64,000 bases of DNA from Parasponia andersonii. Its lineage: Eukaryota > Streptophyta > Magnoliopsida > Rosales > Cannabaceae. Below are positions 36,149 through 49,998 of this stretch, piece by piece. The stretch lies in the NCBI GenBank assembly GCA_002914805.1, contig JXTB01000285.1, positions 1 through 64,000 of the forward strand. The letters are read 5' to 3'. The notes beneath the pieces were generated by a model that saw nothing but the letters and a program-made list of their open reading frames with translations, ran no database searches and was not told the origin of the DNA. The translations under genes and the position numbers were made by a program. The stretch's first letter is position 1. The number at the start of each line of letters is the position of its first letter.

Positions 36149-36153
36149 ATACC
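36149..36153 (+). repeat. Right target site duplication of element D
   Basis: ATACC, identical to 23701-23705. Confidence 0.92.
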
Positions 36154-36207
36154 ACATGTATTAGTATAAAAAATTTAGTACACAAGTTAGAATATATAGT
36201 GTTATCC

Positions 36208-36255
<48 letters not shown>

Positions 36256-36877
36256 ATCCATGTAAATAATAAAATTGATATAGAAACATATCTTATTTCA
36301 CGTGCATTTTGGTAGGGGAAAAAATGAACTTAAACGTTCAATATAAATAAATAAGAAAAAACGTTTGTTCAATGTAAAAAAAATATATAATAATTTATGG
36401 GTTCAATGTATTAGAATATATATAAATAGTAAATGTATTAAGATAAAGATACTTATTTTGGAATTATAAAAAAAAAAAAAAACAAACTTAAATGTCTTGG
36501 TCCACGTGTATTTAAACAAACTGAATCATAACAATTTTTTGTATTAATAATTTCAAATATTAAATTAAAAAAAAAAGTTAAATTAGGACTAGTACGAAAA
36601 AATAAGAATTAAATTAGAATTTTTCTAAAATTTTTAAAACTAGATAAAATAAGGATAATTATTTGGAAATTACGAAAAATGAAAAAACAATAAACTTAAA
36701 TGTCTTGGTCCACGTGCATTTAAACAAATGAAATATTAAATATTAAATAAAAAAGAGTTAAATTAGGACCAATCATAATATAAAAAAATAAGAATTGAAT
36801 TAGAAATTTTCTAAAAATTTTAAAAATAAAATGCTGATTGAAGAGGTTATTAAATATTTTACACACCGTCCGGCTTA

Positions 36878-36911
<34 letters not shown>

Positions 36912-37689
36912 ATAATTTCTTTTTTAAAAAACCTTCATTTTATATAATTTTTTTAAATAAAAACTTCCTAAAATAGTAAAATCGGATTCTTGGATGAAAT
37001 CATATCAAAAGATATTGAGCCACTCATATTTCAATGGAAAAAAAATAAAAAAATTGAAGTCTTAGTTCTGAGATTACGATGTGATAAATACAGAATCCAC
37101 TTTTTGTATCCAAAAATAACAAAATCGTCCTTTTGGATTTAAATTTATTAACAGATATTATCTCGAAGTCAAAATCCAACGAGTAAAAACTTGTCACCAA
37201 ATGACATATTTTTCTTATTTTCATGCACTTTAGGAAATGATTTTGTTATTTTCATAAACTTGAATTAAAATGGCATAACTTTAGCAAAAACTACGTAAAC
37301 ATTCAAGTAATAAGTAATTATCTAGATTCTAGGTTATAATTGTTAAATGTCAAGCCTTTCAAGAAAAAGAAAAAGAAAAATTGTTAAATGTCAAGAATTT
37401 AATTCCAATTAAGGTTTTTTCTTTTTGTGACAAACAAAATATATCGAATGAGGACTTCTTATCATAAAAAGATTTTTTTTAAATAAAATTTATTTCATTG
37501 ATATTTTTAATTAAGAGCCGGCATTAATAAGAAACCAAACTAAACCAACTGACCAACGATATAAAACGGCTCTAGGTATCTGTTTCTCTCTTTAAGGTTT
37601 CAACTCCTTGAGTTTCAAGTCCTCCTATTTCCCTATATTTATATTTATACCCCAACTTTTCTCTCTTTTCTCAAGCAAAACCTCCTCCG
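36154..37689. other. AT-rich DNA with repeats, then the KOB1-like promoter region
   Basis: 36211-36252 is a (TA)n run of about 20 units; another lies at 36878-36910. From 36250 to 36840 the diverged blocks seen at 22480-23560 continue. From about 37500 base composition changes; pyrimidine-rich CT stretches (37585-37735) and a TATATTTATA motif at about 37634 precede the ATG at 37690 and fit a short promoter and 5' leader. Confidence 0.6.
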
Positions 37690-40600
37690 ATGGCGGGTCT
37701 ACATTCTTCCATTAGACCCTCCCCCTCCTCCTCTCTCTCTTCGTCTTCCTCCTCTTCACAAGCCTTCACCTCGCGTCTTCTCTTGCTCTTGACCGTTCTA
37801 CCATTGACTCTCGCGGTCTTCGCCTTCGTCCTCCAATGGCGTGGCGGGCTCAATGATCAGATTAACAGATGGGGCCCCGACCAACACGGTTTTCCGGGTA
37901 TGGAAAGCTCCGAATCGCTCTCCAGGACCTCGCATTCTTCGAGTTCGGATTGTTCGGATCCTCTCGGCCGGAGAAACTCCCCTTCTTTCCCGTACTACCG
38001 TGACTGGAAATTCGATTACGGGTCGGATCTGAAACCCAAGGTGGGTTTTTTCTCTGTGCTATTGGATTAGTTTTTCGTTTAAATTTGTGGTTTTTGTTCA
38101 TTTTTTTGATTGAATTTCGTTTGTGGAGGTTTGAATTCGATTTGGGTTTCTTGGCTTTGTGGAGTTTGATCTTTTGTGTCTCAGCGGTTAAGAATTGGGA
38201 TCTGGTATCTGGTTTTTGATTGTACGGATTGCATGGTAAATTTGATGTGTGATTTTGATATATGTCAACAAGCTAAATATGACTTAAAGGAGCATTTTTT
38301 ACCGTCATCATAGTGTGATCTCGTTTTTTTTTTTTTTTGGGTGCGTGAAATTATTGTTTTTTCTCTTTAGATTTATTTATTTACTCATTTCTGTTAAGAG
38401 GTAACCTTTTTTTGGGGTGTCTTGTTTGATCAATTTTATTTCAGATGCTTGCAAAATTTGAGCTTTATATTGATCGTTTCTGCGTTGGACAAGGTTGATA
38501 TATATATATATATAGGTTCCAATTCAATATATATATATATATAGGTTCCAATTTAATAGGTATTTTTTTTTTTTAATTTATGATTAAGTATTTTTTTTTA
38601 GTCATTAGATCATCGTGATAATCTAATGGTTATAATGAAATGTATGAAAAAGCGCATTATTATGTTAAATTTTTATTAATCAAATTAATATTTATACATA
38701 AATAAAAAAAAATATCTTATATATATTTATTTATTTATTCATATTTTGTCTATTTTGAATAGTAATTTGTCTTTTAATATGAAATAAATTAGCCGGCTCA
38801 ATTGGGTGTTTTTTTTTTAAATTTTATTTTTAAAGTTGTCATTTACCTCAGGCTGGAAATCTTATTTCATGTTTCAATATGATCAAGTTTTTCTTTTTTT
38901 TAAAAAAAAAAATTATTATTTATTATTTATTTATTTATTTTTAAAATGTACTATGACCTGAGTGTTTAATTATTTGTGCTTTATTGGTGTGGGTTCTAAA
39001 TCTATTTGTCCTCTGAACTAGTTAAAATGGTCGATTTCTAGATTAGGCCGTGATCTTATATATTGATGAAGGGATGTGTATAAAGTTAGTGTTTTTTAGT
39101 TGACATTAGGAGGCAAATGTGGTTTGCGGATAAAATCAGAACTGGGCAATCATACTGATTCTCTGCAAGTTTTATTTCAGATATGTATTACAACAAGCAC
39201 TTCTGCTGGTTTAGAGCAAACATTGCCCTGGATTTATTATCATAAAGTTATTGGAGTTTCTACCTTTTTACTTTTTGTGGAAGGGAAGGCTGCCTCTGCT
39301 AATGTATCTAAAGTGTTAGAAAGCATTCCGGTGAGTCCACTTGTGATCCTACCAAAATGGTAACAGCTGATAGCTTTTCATTATATTTGACAGTCTATTT
39401 CAGTTGAATTTGGATCATCCATTTCTGTTGCATGGACTAATATCAGGGCGTGAAAGTCATATACAGAACAAAGGAATTAGAGGAGCAGCAAGCTAGAAGG
39501 TAGATACAATCTCCGTTTGAAGTTCTGGATTAATTGATTATTTATTTGTCTTCTTTAGATATCTGAATCAATTTATGGTGTTATTAGCCGGATTTGGAAT
39601 GAGACATGGCTGGCAAGCTTCTTCTATAAACCGTGTAACTATGAGTTATTTGTGAAGCAATCACTGAACATGGAGATGGCTATTGTCATGGCAAGGGTAT
39701 GGATTTCCAGAGTACTGAATAAGACGGGATGTGTTCTATTTGAACTTTTATCTTAATAAAAGAAATGTAATATCTTTGTTTGCACTTTTAGGAAGCCAGA
39801 ACGGATTGGATATTCCATCTTGACACTGATGAGTTGATACATCCAGCTGGCACTCGGGAGTACTCATTGAGACAACTGCTGTCTGATGTGCCTGGAGATG
39901 TTGATATGGTTATCTTTCCGAATTACGTACGTGTAACAATCAATCCCATCCCATCCCATCTTTAGTCTGTTTGCATTTTAACCTTGTTATTAATACTTTC
40001 AAGTTAAAATAAGCTGAAGTTATTATGGTGTATTGTTTCTTATAGGAAAGTAGTGTGGAACGAGATGATATTAAGGAACCTTTCAGTGAGGTATAGTATC
40101 TTTTTGTTTCTCTTTCCCATGCTTTTTTGGCTATAATTTGCCCCGCAGAATGGGGGGAAGATGGTTTAAAGGTGGCTTTGTTATCCTGGTTTTTAATGGA
40201 GTAGGTCTTGAACATGTTTCATTATTTCTTTCCATTGATAAGATGTCATAAAGGATTTGGACATGCTGATGGTGAGATTTCTTTATGAGTGCTGGTGTGA
40301 TTTGAACGTTTACTACTTCTTTTAGTTTTTATTTTATTTTTTATTTTTTTTAAGAGAACAGTTTTCATCAGCATAAACAGATTTTGAAGTCTCCTTAGTC
40401 TCTTCTTTCTTCCCTCTATGTTTCAGTTTGGCAGTTCACTCACTATCTTTTCTCTTTTTTTCCTTTTCCCTAATGAATCATTTGTTTTGCCTGCTAATTT
40501 ATGTAACCAATGTTGTTTTATATCTCTTTTGTGATAGGTCTCAATGTTCAAGAAGAACTATGACCATCTTCCGAAAGATGTGTATTTTGGAAATTATAAG

Positions 40601-42366
40601 GAAGCAACACGTGGTAATCCAAACTACTTTTTGACCTATGGAAATGGGAAATCGGCTGCTCGAATTCAAGATCACCTCCGCCCCAATGGTGCACACAGAT
40701 GGCACAACTATATGATGACACCCAAGTATGATGATTCTAAGTATTTATTCACGTTCATGAAGATTGTATAGCCCTAATGTGTTTTCTATTTACACATTTA
40801 GTCTTTGCTGAAACTTTATTTTATTGACTTCCAGTATTATCTCAACCCTGATCTGTTGCGAATTGAAGTTTCTGATATATGTAGACTCACTTAATTTATC
40901 CAACTTTCGGCAGAGAAATCAAATTGGAAGAGGCTGCTGTTTTGCATTATACATATCCCAAGTTTTCGGATTTGACTTCTAGACGTGATCGGTGTGGCTG
41001 CAAGCCTACAAAGGATGATGTTAAAAGATGCTTCATGTTGGAATTTGACAGAGCTGTGAGTTCTACTTTGAACTTTTCTTTTTACCTGTCTTCTCCTTGA
41101 GGTTGTATGTTGACTAAGTTTCGAAGAGCTTCCCCTCTATTATACTCCAATATTTCCTTTTTCTGTCTTTTTTCTCCCCTTCTTTTCCCTCCATGTAGTA
41201 CTGGCATTACATATTCAAACCCACATCTATTTATGTTTGTTGTCTAAGATTTTGTCAAGATGTATATGGTAATCATCATATCCTCATACTTCGGAGATTT
41301 GTTCAAGCTTTGTCTTGGGTTGTTATGCATTCCATTATTTCTTCAAGATATGAGACTCACGAGTATACTTTTGGGTTGATTGCATACAAATGCCAGCTAG
41401 GCTTTATTGCAGTTATTCACCGTTTTGTTAGTGCAATAAATAAGAACTTGATTATGTTATTTTCATCATCTTTCTTACACCTATGTGTTGTTATCCTCTG
41501 CAGGCATTCATAATTGCTTCAACTGCAACAGAGGAGGAAATGCTTCGCTGGTAATCATCTTGTGAAAATTACTCGGTTTTCTTATTGCTTGATTGGAAGA
41601 GACTTAGCTTTTGAATTTTCACATTGCATGCTCTAAATAATGTTAAAGTTGTATGCCAATGTGCTATGCATGGCTTCATAGTCTCCCTTTCTCCCCACAC
41701 ACATGAACACACTCTCATCTGTGTTTCATTTACTTACCAGATCATAGTAATATTTGATACTCGCCACACACACTGACATACACAAACACAGTCTAATCTG
41801 CATGACATTAACTTAATTGATCGCTGCAAATATTCAATATTGATAATTTAATTGTTTGCTTTTTGATCTAAAACTGTTGCTTTAGGTACCGAGAACGCAT
41901 TGTGTGGACTGATAAGGAACTAAACATGAAGCTTATGAGGAAGGGCATCTTGACTCGGATTTATGCACCCATGGTTAGTTCAATGAACTGGTTTATGTAT
42001 CCTTTTCTTCAAGCCATATGATCGTATCTCCTTTTCAGTTGTAAGATTTAAGCCTTCAAAGTCATTTATGTCATTATGTTACAGGTGATCATTCAAGGTC
42101 TGAGGGAATCTGGTGTTTTCCTGTCTGTAATTGAATCCGCTGAGCAAGCCAGTCTTTCAAAAGACAAGTTCCTATCATCAGTTGAAAGCAGCAACCTCAC
42201 TCGGACCACCACTTCTGGTGGTTCCTTTTCTTCAAGAAAGATTGGTAAAATAGATTCACAATCAACTGTAAGAAGGGTCTTGGAATTCATGGACGATTCT
42301 ACTTACCCCTTGGCAATCCCACCTTTATCTCCTCCTGCCTTAAAAGATTTTCCAGCCGTTGCGTAG
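37690..42366 (+). CDS. KOB1: KOBITO1-like glycosyltransferase-like protein, 11 exons
   Basis: The product resembles Arabidopsis KOBITO1 (also ELD1 or ABI8), a type II membrane protein of the GT92/DUF23 kind needed for cell elongation, cellulose deposition and, in some alleles, abscisic acid response; its substrate is unsettled. Exons: 37690-38040, 39181-39330, 39447-39499, 39588-39696, 39792-39926, 40046-40090, 40538-40725, 40914-41055, 41504-41550, 41886-41973, 42085-42366. All introns are GT-AG and phases agree, giving 529 residues (the Arabidopsis protein is about 533). A serine-rich cytosolic tail precedes one membrane anchor at residues 30-50 ([20 protein letters not shown]). The GT92-like part starts at [14 protein letters not shown], has a DxDE motif (HLDTDEL, residues 230-236) and the conserved RRDRCGCKP. 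No stop or frameshift is seen. The stop is TAG at 42364-42366. Confidence 0.93.
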
Positions 42367-42601
42367 TCCAATTTGCCATTTGGCAATGACCCATTTGCCT
42401 AATTGTTTCCAGCTTCCTGTTTGAAGAGCATCTGAAGTTTGACATTTTCCATGTAACCGGAGAAGTTGAGGGAGAGAAGCAGATTTTGGCTTATGTATCG
42501 AGGCAAGGCAGTGTTCGTTTTCATGGGGTTCTTCCCGATCACTTACCCAAGCGCTGGTGTACATTCAGGTCTAGTGTATAGGTTTTTGTAGACTTAGAAG
42601 T

Positions 42602-42712
42602 GTAGCCTTTAGAGCAGGGATTCGATTGCAGGCTGCTGATTATGTTTCCTTGGTTGTAGCCCTTAGAGCAGGGATTCGATTGCAGGCTGATGATTATGTT
42701 TCCTTGGTTGTC
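42602..42712 (+). repeat. Tandem duplication in the 3' region of the KOB1-like gene
   Basis: A block of about 56 bp containing TTAGAGCAGGGATTCGATTG and ending TTTCCTTGGTTGT occurs twice in a row, nearly identical (GCTGCTGATT versus GCTGATGATT). It lies about 240 bases after the stop, probably in the 3' UTR. Confidence 0.85.
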
Positions 42713-45700
42713 TAATATTTTTTCTTTCTAGTTTTCTTCTTGAGAGATTTGATTAATTGCCTGCGATTTTTTACTCTGTATTCTTTGGTCCCTAATATTT
42801 TTTTTTTTTTTATACACATTGAGAAAAAGGTTAACACCGTTATAATCCCCATTCCTAGACAGGATGAAGAGAACATTGTTCAATATAGTGACGTTGTTAC
42901 TAATATTCAGCATATTTAGTGACAAGCAGTGTATGTTTCGTTTTGGTAAACTTTCCTTCTTTTCCTTATTTAATCTTCAAGAATAAAATGATTCGACTTG
43001 ACTTTCCACCCTGTTGATTTCAAATTGTTCCAAAATTTAGCTTTGCATTTAAGAATGTTTTGTATCCTCAAATTATAAATTCCATTATAATTAGCGTGAG
43101 ATTATAATAGTACATTAGACATGGTAACCAAAAGCCCACCATTCCTGCTGTACTTTGCCTTGGGGTATAGAGATGATAATGAATTTTCTAACGCTGCTTA
43201 AAATGTACCAAATTATAACGGATAGTATATCCTGACTAATTAGCTTGACAATTTGGACTCTAATTGCATGTTGCATAAGGTCATGATTGATTAGACACGC
43301 CTAACCTAAGCACCACTCTAGAGAAAATGTTGTTTGGTCAGCTTCAGCGATGATTTCGTAGCCCTTCATGTTATTCTTTAATTTCTCTACTTTCCTATGC
43401 CCTTGATGCGAGTTAATTACAGGTAGACATCATCTTGAGAACTCACATTTCTTCTACGTCACCGGAACGATTTTTTGGCTGTAAAATCACCGTTCGACTT
43501 CCGTTCAGCCCACTGCTAGCAGGTGTGGACCTATCTCGACCTTGCCAACAAAACTCTACCAATTGTTTCTGTCAATTGGCCGCCGGTAAGAAACTTTCGG
43601 ATTTGGCCATTTTACAAATTTAATTGTAATATTTTTACAAATACTTTTATGAAATTATTATTTAGGCCAAGAAAAGTATATGAGTGAGAGAGTTTAAATT
43701 ATAAACGAATATAATTATTTTGGCATTGAAACCAAATCAAGAGGCGTGTAAAATCTCGAATTGAAAAAGATGACCTTTTTCTACATATTTCAAAAAATGG
43801 TATTTTTGTAACTTTCGGATTTGAGGCCCATTTAAAGCTCCGGATCTTGACCTCAGATTCGGATTCAGTAAGGTCTAGAGATGAATTTTGATATAAATAT
43901 CGATATATTTCGAAGTGATACAAATTTTGAGACATGAGACTCTTGAATAGTCTCGTTTTATATGCCGAGAGTTAGATTTTGACCTATAATCTAAATTGGT
44001 CGAAACATATGTCTAATATAGCTATTTTTGATACTAAGAACTCAGTGATTAAGTCTGTTTTCTTATTCGAGACTCGCTGAAAAAATGATTTTTCAAAGTA
44101 AACTAAATTGGTTTCTGATTTGCCCAACGAACTTCCAAACAACTCATGAAAATTCTTCGACTTTCGGTAGAGGATTATTACACTCATTTAAGGTAGGAAC
44201 TTGATCATTTACTTTTAAATTGGTTTATTATGAATGGTTTGGATTGATTTTGATTAAATCAAATTTCGCGATTTAATTATTACGAAAAATGTGTTTGGTT
44301 TAATTTCGTAATTTTGAATGAATAAGAAATCACTGCATGGTTGATTTATTCATTTGATCATAAAACATACATAGTTGCATTCACGTTACGCATTTTCATT
44401 ACATATTGTCATACATTGCCACCAGAATTACAATATTCAATTAGAATACTAGAATCAGTCACATTCATCATATAGATGATCCAAAACTCACGTATGTCAT
44501 GAGATTAGGCATTATAGAATTAGGCAATAATTAGTGTATTTGTAGTGGACTTCAATAGTATGTATTGTGTTTTCGAATGAATTTTGTTATTGGTTTATAA
44601 ATGTGGATTTTCGATAAATTTGTTTCAGAAATTGGTATTTATAAAATACTCGGAAAGAGGAGACTAATTATGCGGAAATTGTAAAGTAAAATTAATATTT
44701 TTTCTAAAAACTTATGATCGATTTTCCTACTAGCATTAGCTCATCGCCCTTTTCTTCCCCCTCAAGTGGTATTCAGTGTGACTTGGATAAAGAAACTTAG
44801 AATGTAACACCTGAAGCTTAATATTAGGTGACTATTTTTAGAAATTCCTACTTAATTTATGAGTGTGGAAATAAATAGGAATTTTACTTTATTTATGGTT
44901 GTGAGAGAATTTATTATGAAAGTGATTATGATCTATATAAATTATGTCTATTAGTGGTATGTGATGAACTTATGATACACAATTTCAAATAATTATTTTT
45001 ATTGTGATCTATATTTAAAGAGTGACACATAAACGTGAGATTATTTTTATCTGTATCAGATCGTGACCGTTGTATCAGCATTTAACTTGCACCCATAGCC
45101 CAAAGGAGGAGATTAAAATGGAATAGTGATTCTTGCCTTTGTTGGTACTTCCAAAACTTATGCAAAATATACAGCATAGTCAAGATTTTCTCTTTCTTCC
45201 GCCATGTATTTTCATGTACGACTATTATTCCGAATGGACCAAACAAGAATTGAAAAAAAAAAACACCACCAGTTTAACAAGCCTCTCCACAAAAACACAA
45301 GTCAAACTTCTACAAAGAATTTTCTCAATATCATATAACTCCCGAGTTCCCCAAATTTTTTCACTATTAATCAAAATGCATGGTTTCATTATTTGTATTT
45401 ACATCTCACATTTACACAAACGGCAGCAAGTATGTACGTCGATCTTCCTCTATCTAGATTTACATTAATAGAAATAATACTCTGGGAAGAACTCCAGTAA
45501 AAAAAACTTTACCTTAGTCGGTATGTTCAACTTTTAATTTCTTTTCTACTAGTCTAGTTTATCAGTAGAACTCGACGGAGAACCAATATCTCTATTTTGT
45601 ACAACCATCTTTTATGTATATACTTTTAGAAAATTTGCCTCTTTTATCAAGATGTGACACAACAAATAGTTAGTTTTAGGAATATTTACAGTTTTTAAAG

Positions 45701-45852
45701 TTTCTTTAACTACACTCCCCAGTTTTGTAAAACTTTTATTTTGGTCCATTAGAAATCCATTTTAATGAAACTTTCATATTACTAGAATGTCATTTGACAA
45801 AAAAACTTCAAAATAATCTTTTTTAAAAAGATAAAAAAGAAGTTTTAATGTT
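42713..45852. other. Intergenic DNA, no gene recognised
   Basis: AT-rich. ORFs at 43435-43623 and 45133-45468 show no known motif and have no splice context. The region 43400-44700 has a less AT-rich texture with motifs such as CTTTCGGATTTGG (43592, 43813) repeated, and may be an old transposon relic. Confidence 0.5.
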
Positions 45853-46363
45853 GGGGTCCTTTGAAGAATACCCTTTCTACATAGTATTTTTGAAGAAACA
45901 CACTCATCTTCATAGTTTTTTGGTGTCTACACCTTTTAAGTAAAAATTTAATTGTGAAGACCAATATGCCCTTTAAAATGCTTTAGTCTTCATCTTCTTG
46001 CCTAGGCTCATACTACTCTTTTTTCTTCCTCACTGACAAACAACTACTCTTCTCCTTTACCATTATCACTTAATTTCAGCCAAAGATTGGACTCATCGGA
46101 AAAGTCCCAATTTTTGCATTTTAACAAAGAAAAACGAGGTTTTTTTTTTTCAAGATTCAAGCCTCTATTGAAGTAAATAGAAGTTGTTTCTTTGCTATTA
46201 ATCTTTCTTTGCTAATATGAGTTTTAAATTGTAGATTATAAATTATTTTATAATAGGACTTGAAACTAAAGTGTAAAAGAGTAAGAATTTGGCCAATTTT
46301 TGAGCTTGAAAACCTATAAACTAGAAACTAAGTTGTGAAATAACGAGTTCTGTTGCGAAGTAG

Positions 46364-46855
46364 AAACCCAGATCTAGATAAACAGGACTGTCTAATTTCT
46401 AGACAGACTATCTAGAAGGTGAAAAATTGTACAATATCGACTCTACTTGACAATATTGTCGAGTATTGTCTGAGTAATTGTATGGAGGGAACCCAGCTCT
46501 AGATAGACATGTGAGTCTAATTTCTAGATAGGCTATCTAGAACGTGATAAATTGTACAACATCAACTCTATTTGACAGCATTGTCAAGTATTGTCGGAAT
46601 AATTGCATAGAAAAAACTCAAATCTGAATAGACATATCTGTCTAATTTCTAGACAGTCTGTCTAGAACTTGACAAATTATATAATATCGACTCCACTAAG
46701 TAGTATTGTCGAGTATTGTCTGGTAATTATATAGAAGAAACCCAGATCTAGATAGACATGTCTGTCTAGAAATTATACAGACTATCTAGAACGTGACAAA
46801 TTGTACAGTATCGACTCCACTTGACAGTATTATCGAGTTTTGTTTTAACAATTGC
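46364..46855 (+). repeat. 124-bp tandem repeat, four copies
   Basis: AACCCAGATCTAGAT or variants recur at about 46366, 46489, 46613 and 46738. Each unit contains CTGTCTAATTTCTAGACAG, TATCTAGAACGTGA, and a TTGACAGTATTGTCGAGTA palindromic part. It is built from the same TAGACA/TGTCTA words as the 42-bp arrays. Looser copies of these words continue to about 47160. Confidence 0.9.
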
Positions 46856-47261
46856 ACCTCTACACTCTTGACACTATGTCGATAATATTAGACACAATTG
46901 TCAAGCCATAGACCAATGATTATAGTTTGAGCACTAGACGTTATCTCGACTATGCTAGACACATTGCCTATCATTCTTAACACTCTTGTCGAGTGACTAG
47001 ACACCAATGTTGAGATGATTTCCAAAGTATTAAAAGTTATGTCTAGATACTAGACATTATTGTCTACTAACTAAAGACACGTGTTTAACCATTAGAAACA
47101 TATGTCTAGATACTAAGAACACATGAATAGCTATTAGAAATATATGTCTAGTCACTAATACATGTCAAACCTAACTAAATTTATTATTTTATGTTTTCTA
47201 ATTTATATTTCTTCTTTTTATTTGTAATTCATTATTTGTTTCGTATGTCATCAACACTCAT

Positions 47262-49883
47262 AATCATATTATATGATGGTATTTGGACAAAGAATAATGG
47301 TTCTTGGAATTAGAATAGAAAGAGATAAAGATCAAGATACATTGTAGTTGAATCAAACATAACTTTCAATCAGCTACCAAATGAGATATATCAAACTACA
47401 GAAATCGACAATGATATCTTTGACATAGAATTGAGTTATAAGCCAAATATAGTAATATATATTATTCTAATAGCTGTGGAAAATGATAGAAACGTTATGA
47501 CTTTCATTTGTTGGTAAAAGAAAGAAAATATTCCACTATGTGTGACATTGGTAAGAAAGTTGAGAAACGTAGCTTGCCAAGAAGCTTTTGTTTTGAGGCT
47601 TAATGATATAGAAAATCTAAGAGAAGATAATGATGATATACATTATGGAGGGGAAAATGACATAAATGACGATGATGGTGGTGGTGATGGTGAGGAGCAG
47701 GAAGAGAAGGGGGAAAGCGAGGGCAAGGAAGAGAAAGACTAGGACAACGACGACGGAGACAATGATGATGATGAAGAGGAGGAAAATGACAATAACTATA
47801 GAAATGATGATGATGTTGCACTTCTTATTGAGCCAGATATTGGCAACATAAGTCAGGAAGACCCATATGATGGATACGATAATAACTTTGATAGGGCCTA
47901 TATAAATATTGTTCCTAATATTGCTTTTAAATCTTGTTCTACTCAAGGAAACCATAACCCACCAATACAAGATACAAAATCATTCTCACTTCCATGTATA
48001 TGCACTTCTGAGGCTCAACCTGTTCATAGTGGAGCGATACATATAAGTAGCACATCAAACTCAGTTGCATTATTGATTATTGATGAAGTTTACTTAAAAG
48101 TTGGTCAATATTTTATTGATAAGAAAGAGTTAAAAAGTAAACTACACATGTTTGCTATACGAAAGAACTTTGAATTCAAAATGAAGAAATCAGACAAAAC
48201 TTTATTGGTGTTGGTTTGTATTGACCCTAATTGCAAGTGGTGGATTCGTGCAACGAAGTCATCTGTTACCAATTTCTTTGTCATTTGCAAGTACTTAAAT
48301 GAGCATATTTAGTCCTTAATAATGCACAAGAATCATCATCGGTAAGCAAGTAGTTCTATAATTAGAGATTATATGAAATCAAGATATGAAGATGTGAAAG
48401 TTGGCCAGACTCCAAGTCAACTAGTCAACAATTTGTGCGTTGGCCTTGGAGTGAAGTGTACTTACTAGAAGGCTTGGCATACAAGGAAGCATTCATATAA
48501 GCTTATTAGGGGTGATCTAAAAACGAGTTATACGAAGATCCCATCGTACTTATACATGCTTCAGAAGACAAATCCAGGTACGTACACTAAAATCACACTT
48601 GATGCAAATAAGAAGTTCAAATATTTATTTATGTCTTTGGGTGTATCGATTAGAGGTTTTCGCTATATTAGGAAAGTCATATCCTTAGATAAAACTATTT
48701 TGAGATCTGAATTTAGAGGTATTATGCTTATTGCAACTGCATAAGATGGAAATTTCTAAATTTATCCTCTTGTTTTTGGTATTGTTGATTCAGAAAATAA
48801 TAAATTCTGGGAATGATTTATGACCAAATTACGAGATCAAATACCTGATACTAAGGACTTAGTATTCATTTCAGACCGACACAAATGCATAGTAAGAGCA
48901 GTTGTAAAAACTTATCCATTTGCACACTATAAAGTTTGTATATGGCACTTGGGACAAAATATCAAGAAGGATTTTAGGATTGGTGGTTTGAAATGTTTAT
49001 TTGAAGACATAGCAAAAGTGTATAGAGTGTCAGAATTTAGGGCTTTTGTGAGCTTTCTCATAAACATCCTATTGTCGTAAGTTTCCTTGAGATTGAGAAG
49101 TGTGAACACTGGTCAAGGGCACATTTTCCAAGTAATCGATACAATATTATGACTAGCAACAATTCAGAATCATTAAATAGTGCCTTCAATGAAGCTCGGG
49201 CATGGCCAATAGTTGCTTTACTAGAGTAAGTAAGGAATACACTAGATATTTGCTTCTATGAACATCGTATGAAAGCAGAGAAATGTAAGTTTCCAGTTAC
49301 AGTCGAAGCCGAAATAATTATGAAAAAAAGTTTGTCCAGTCATGCAACATGAGGGTTATTCCATTAACCAGTTTGAGTTTGATGTCAAAGATGAAGTACT
49401 TGATGAGCTTGTTAATCTTGAAGAGCTACGTTGCAGTTGTCAAGAGTTTGACATTGACAAGATTGCATGTGCACATACTATAGCTGCAGTGCAACATCGA
49501 AGTATAGATTTATATTGTCTATACTCCAAAGTTTACAAGATTGACTATTGGCGGATAGCATATGTAGAATCTATTTATCCAGTGCCTCAAGAAATACCTA
49601 GGATGTGCCAAAAGTAACAAGGGCTATAGTTGTTGATGCACTGGATAAGAAAACTCGGAGTAGGAGACCTTAGACAAAAAGAAATCGTTCCATTGGAGAG
49701 TTTTCAAAGAAGAAGAAGAAAAAAACATCAACTAAAGATTATGAAGAAGAAAAGATGAAGAAATCTATTGAGGCACCACCAAAAAAGAAAAGAAAGTGCT
49801 CAAATTGTGGAACCTATGGACATAAAAAAACATCAAGTAAAAACTCCATAATCTTCCCAACAAATGGTCCTAGTGTGTCCTAA
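47262..49883 (+). pseudogene. mudrA-type transposase, broken
   Basis: This would bind the element ends and cut them. Recognisable parts in order: an N-terminal part (about 47262-47560) with YDGIWTKNNGSW and VVESNITFNQLPNEIY; an acidic linker with runs of Asp and Glu (47600-47830); a MuDR DNA-binding-like part at 48073-48312 (YFIDKKELKSKLHMFAIRKN, CKWWIRA); the MULE transposase core at 48556-49080, with PLVFGIVDSENNKFW, then FISDRHKCIVRAV and HYKVCIWHLGQNIK; a SWIM zinc finger at 49342-49620 (CSCQEFDIDKIACAH); and a basic tail with a zinc knuckle whose last Cys is gone (CSNCGTYGHKK). At least ten stops break the frame; several are TAA for CAA or TGA for TGG (near 48742, 48757, 48814). Confidence 0.85.
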
Positions 49884-49998
49884 ATACTATCATTGTCTTT
49901 CTTATCTTTTAGAGTATAGTTTATTTGAAATTGTATTTTTTGATAATTTTGGACTTTAAATGTAGTATTGATTTTTTAATGTCATGAGTTTCTACTTT

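Noticed and set aside
43435-43623. Possible small Cys-containing protein
   Set aside because: No homologue recognised, no splice or promoter context, repeated motifs nearby suggest a relic.
45133-45468. A 111-codon ORF
   Set aside because: Low-complexity AT-rich sequence with no motif; chance ORF more likely.
47600-47970. Minus-strand ORFs rich in His or hydrophobic residues
   Set aside because: They are the reverse of the Asp/Glu-rich linker of the mudrA remnant.
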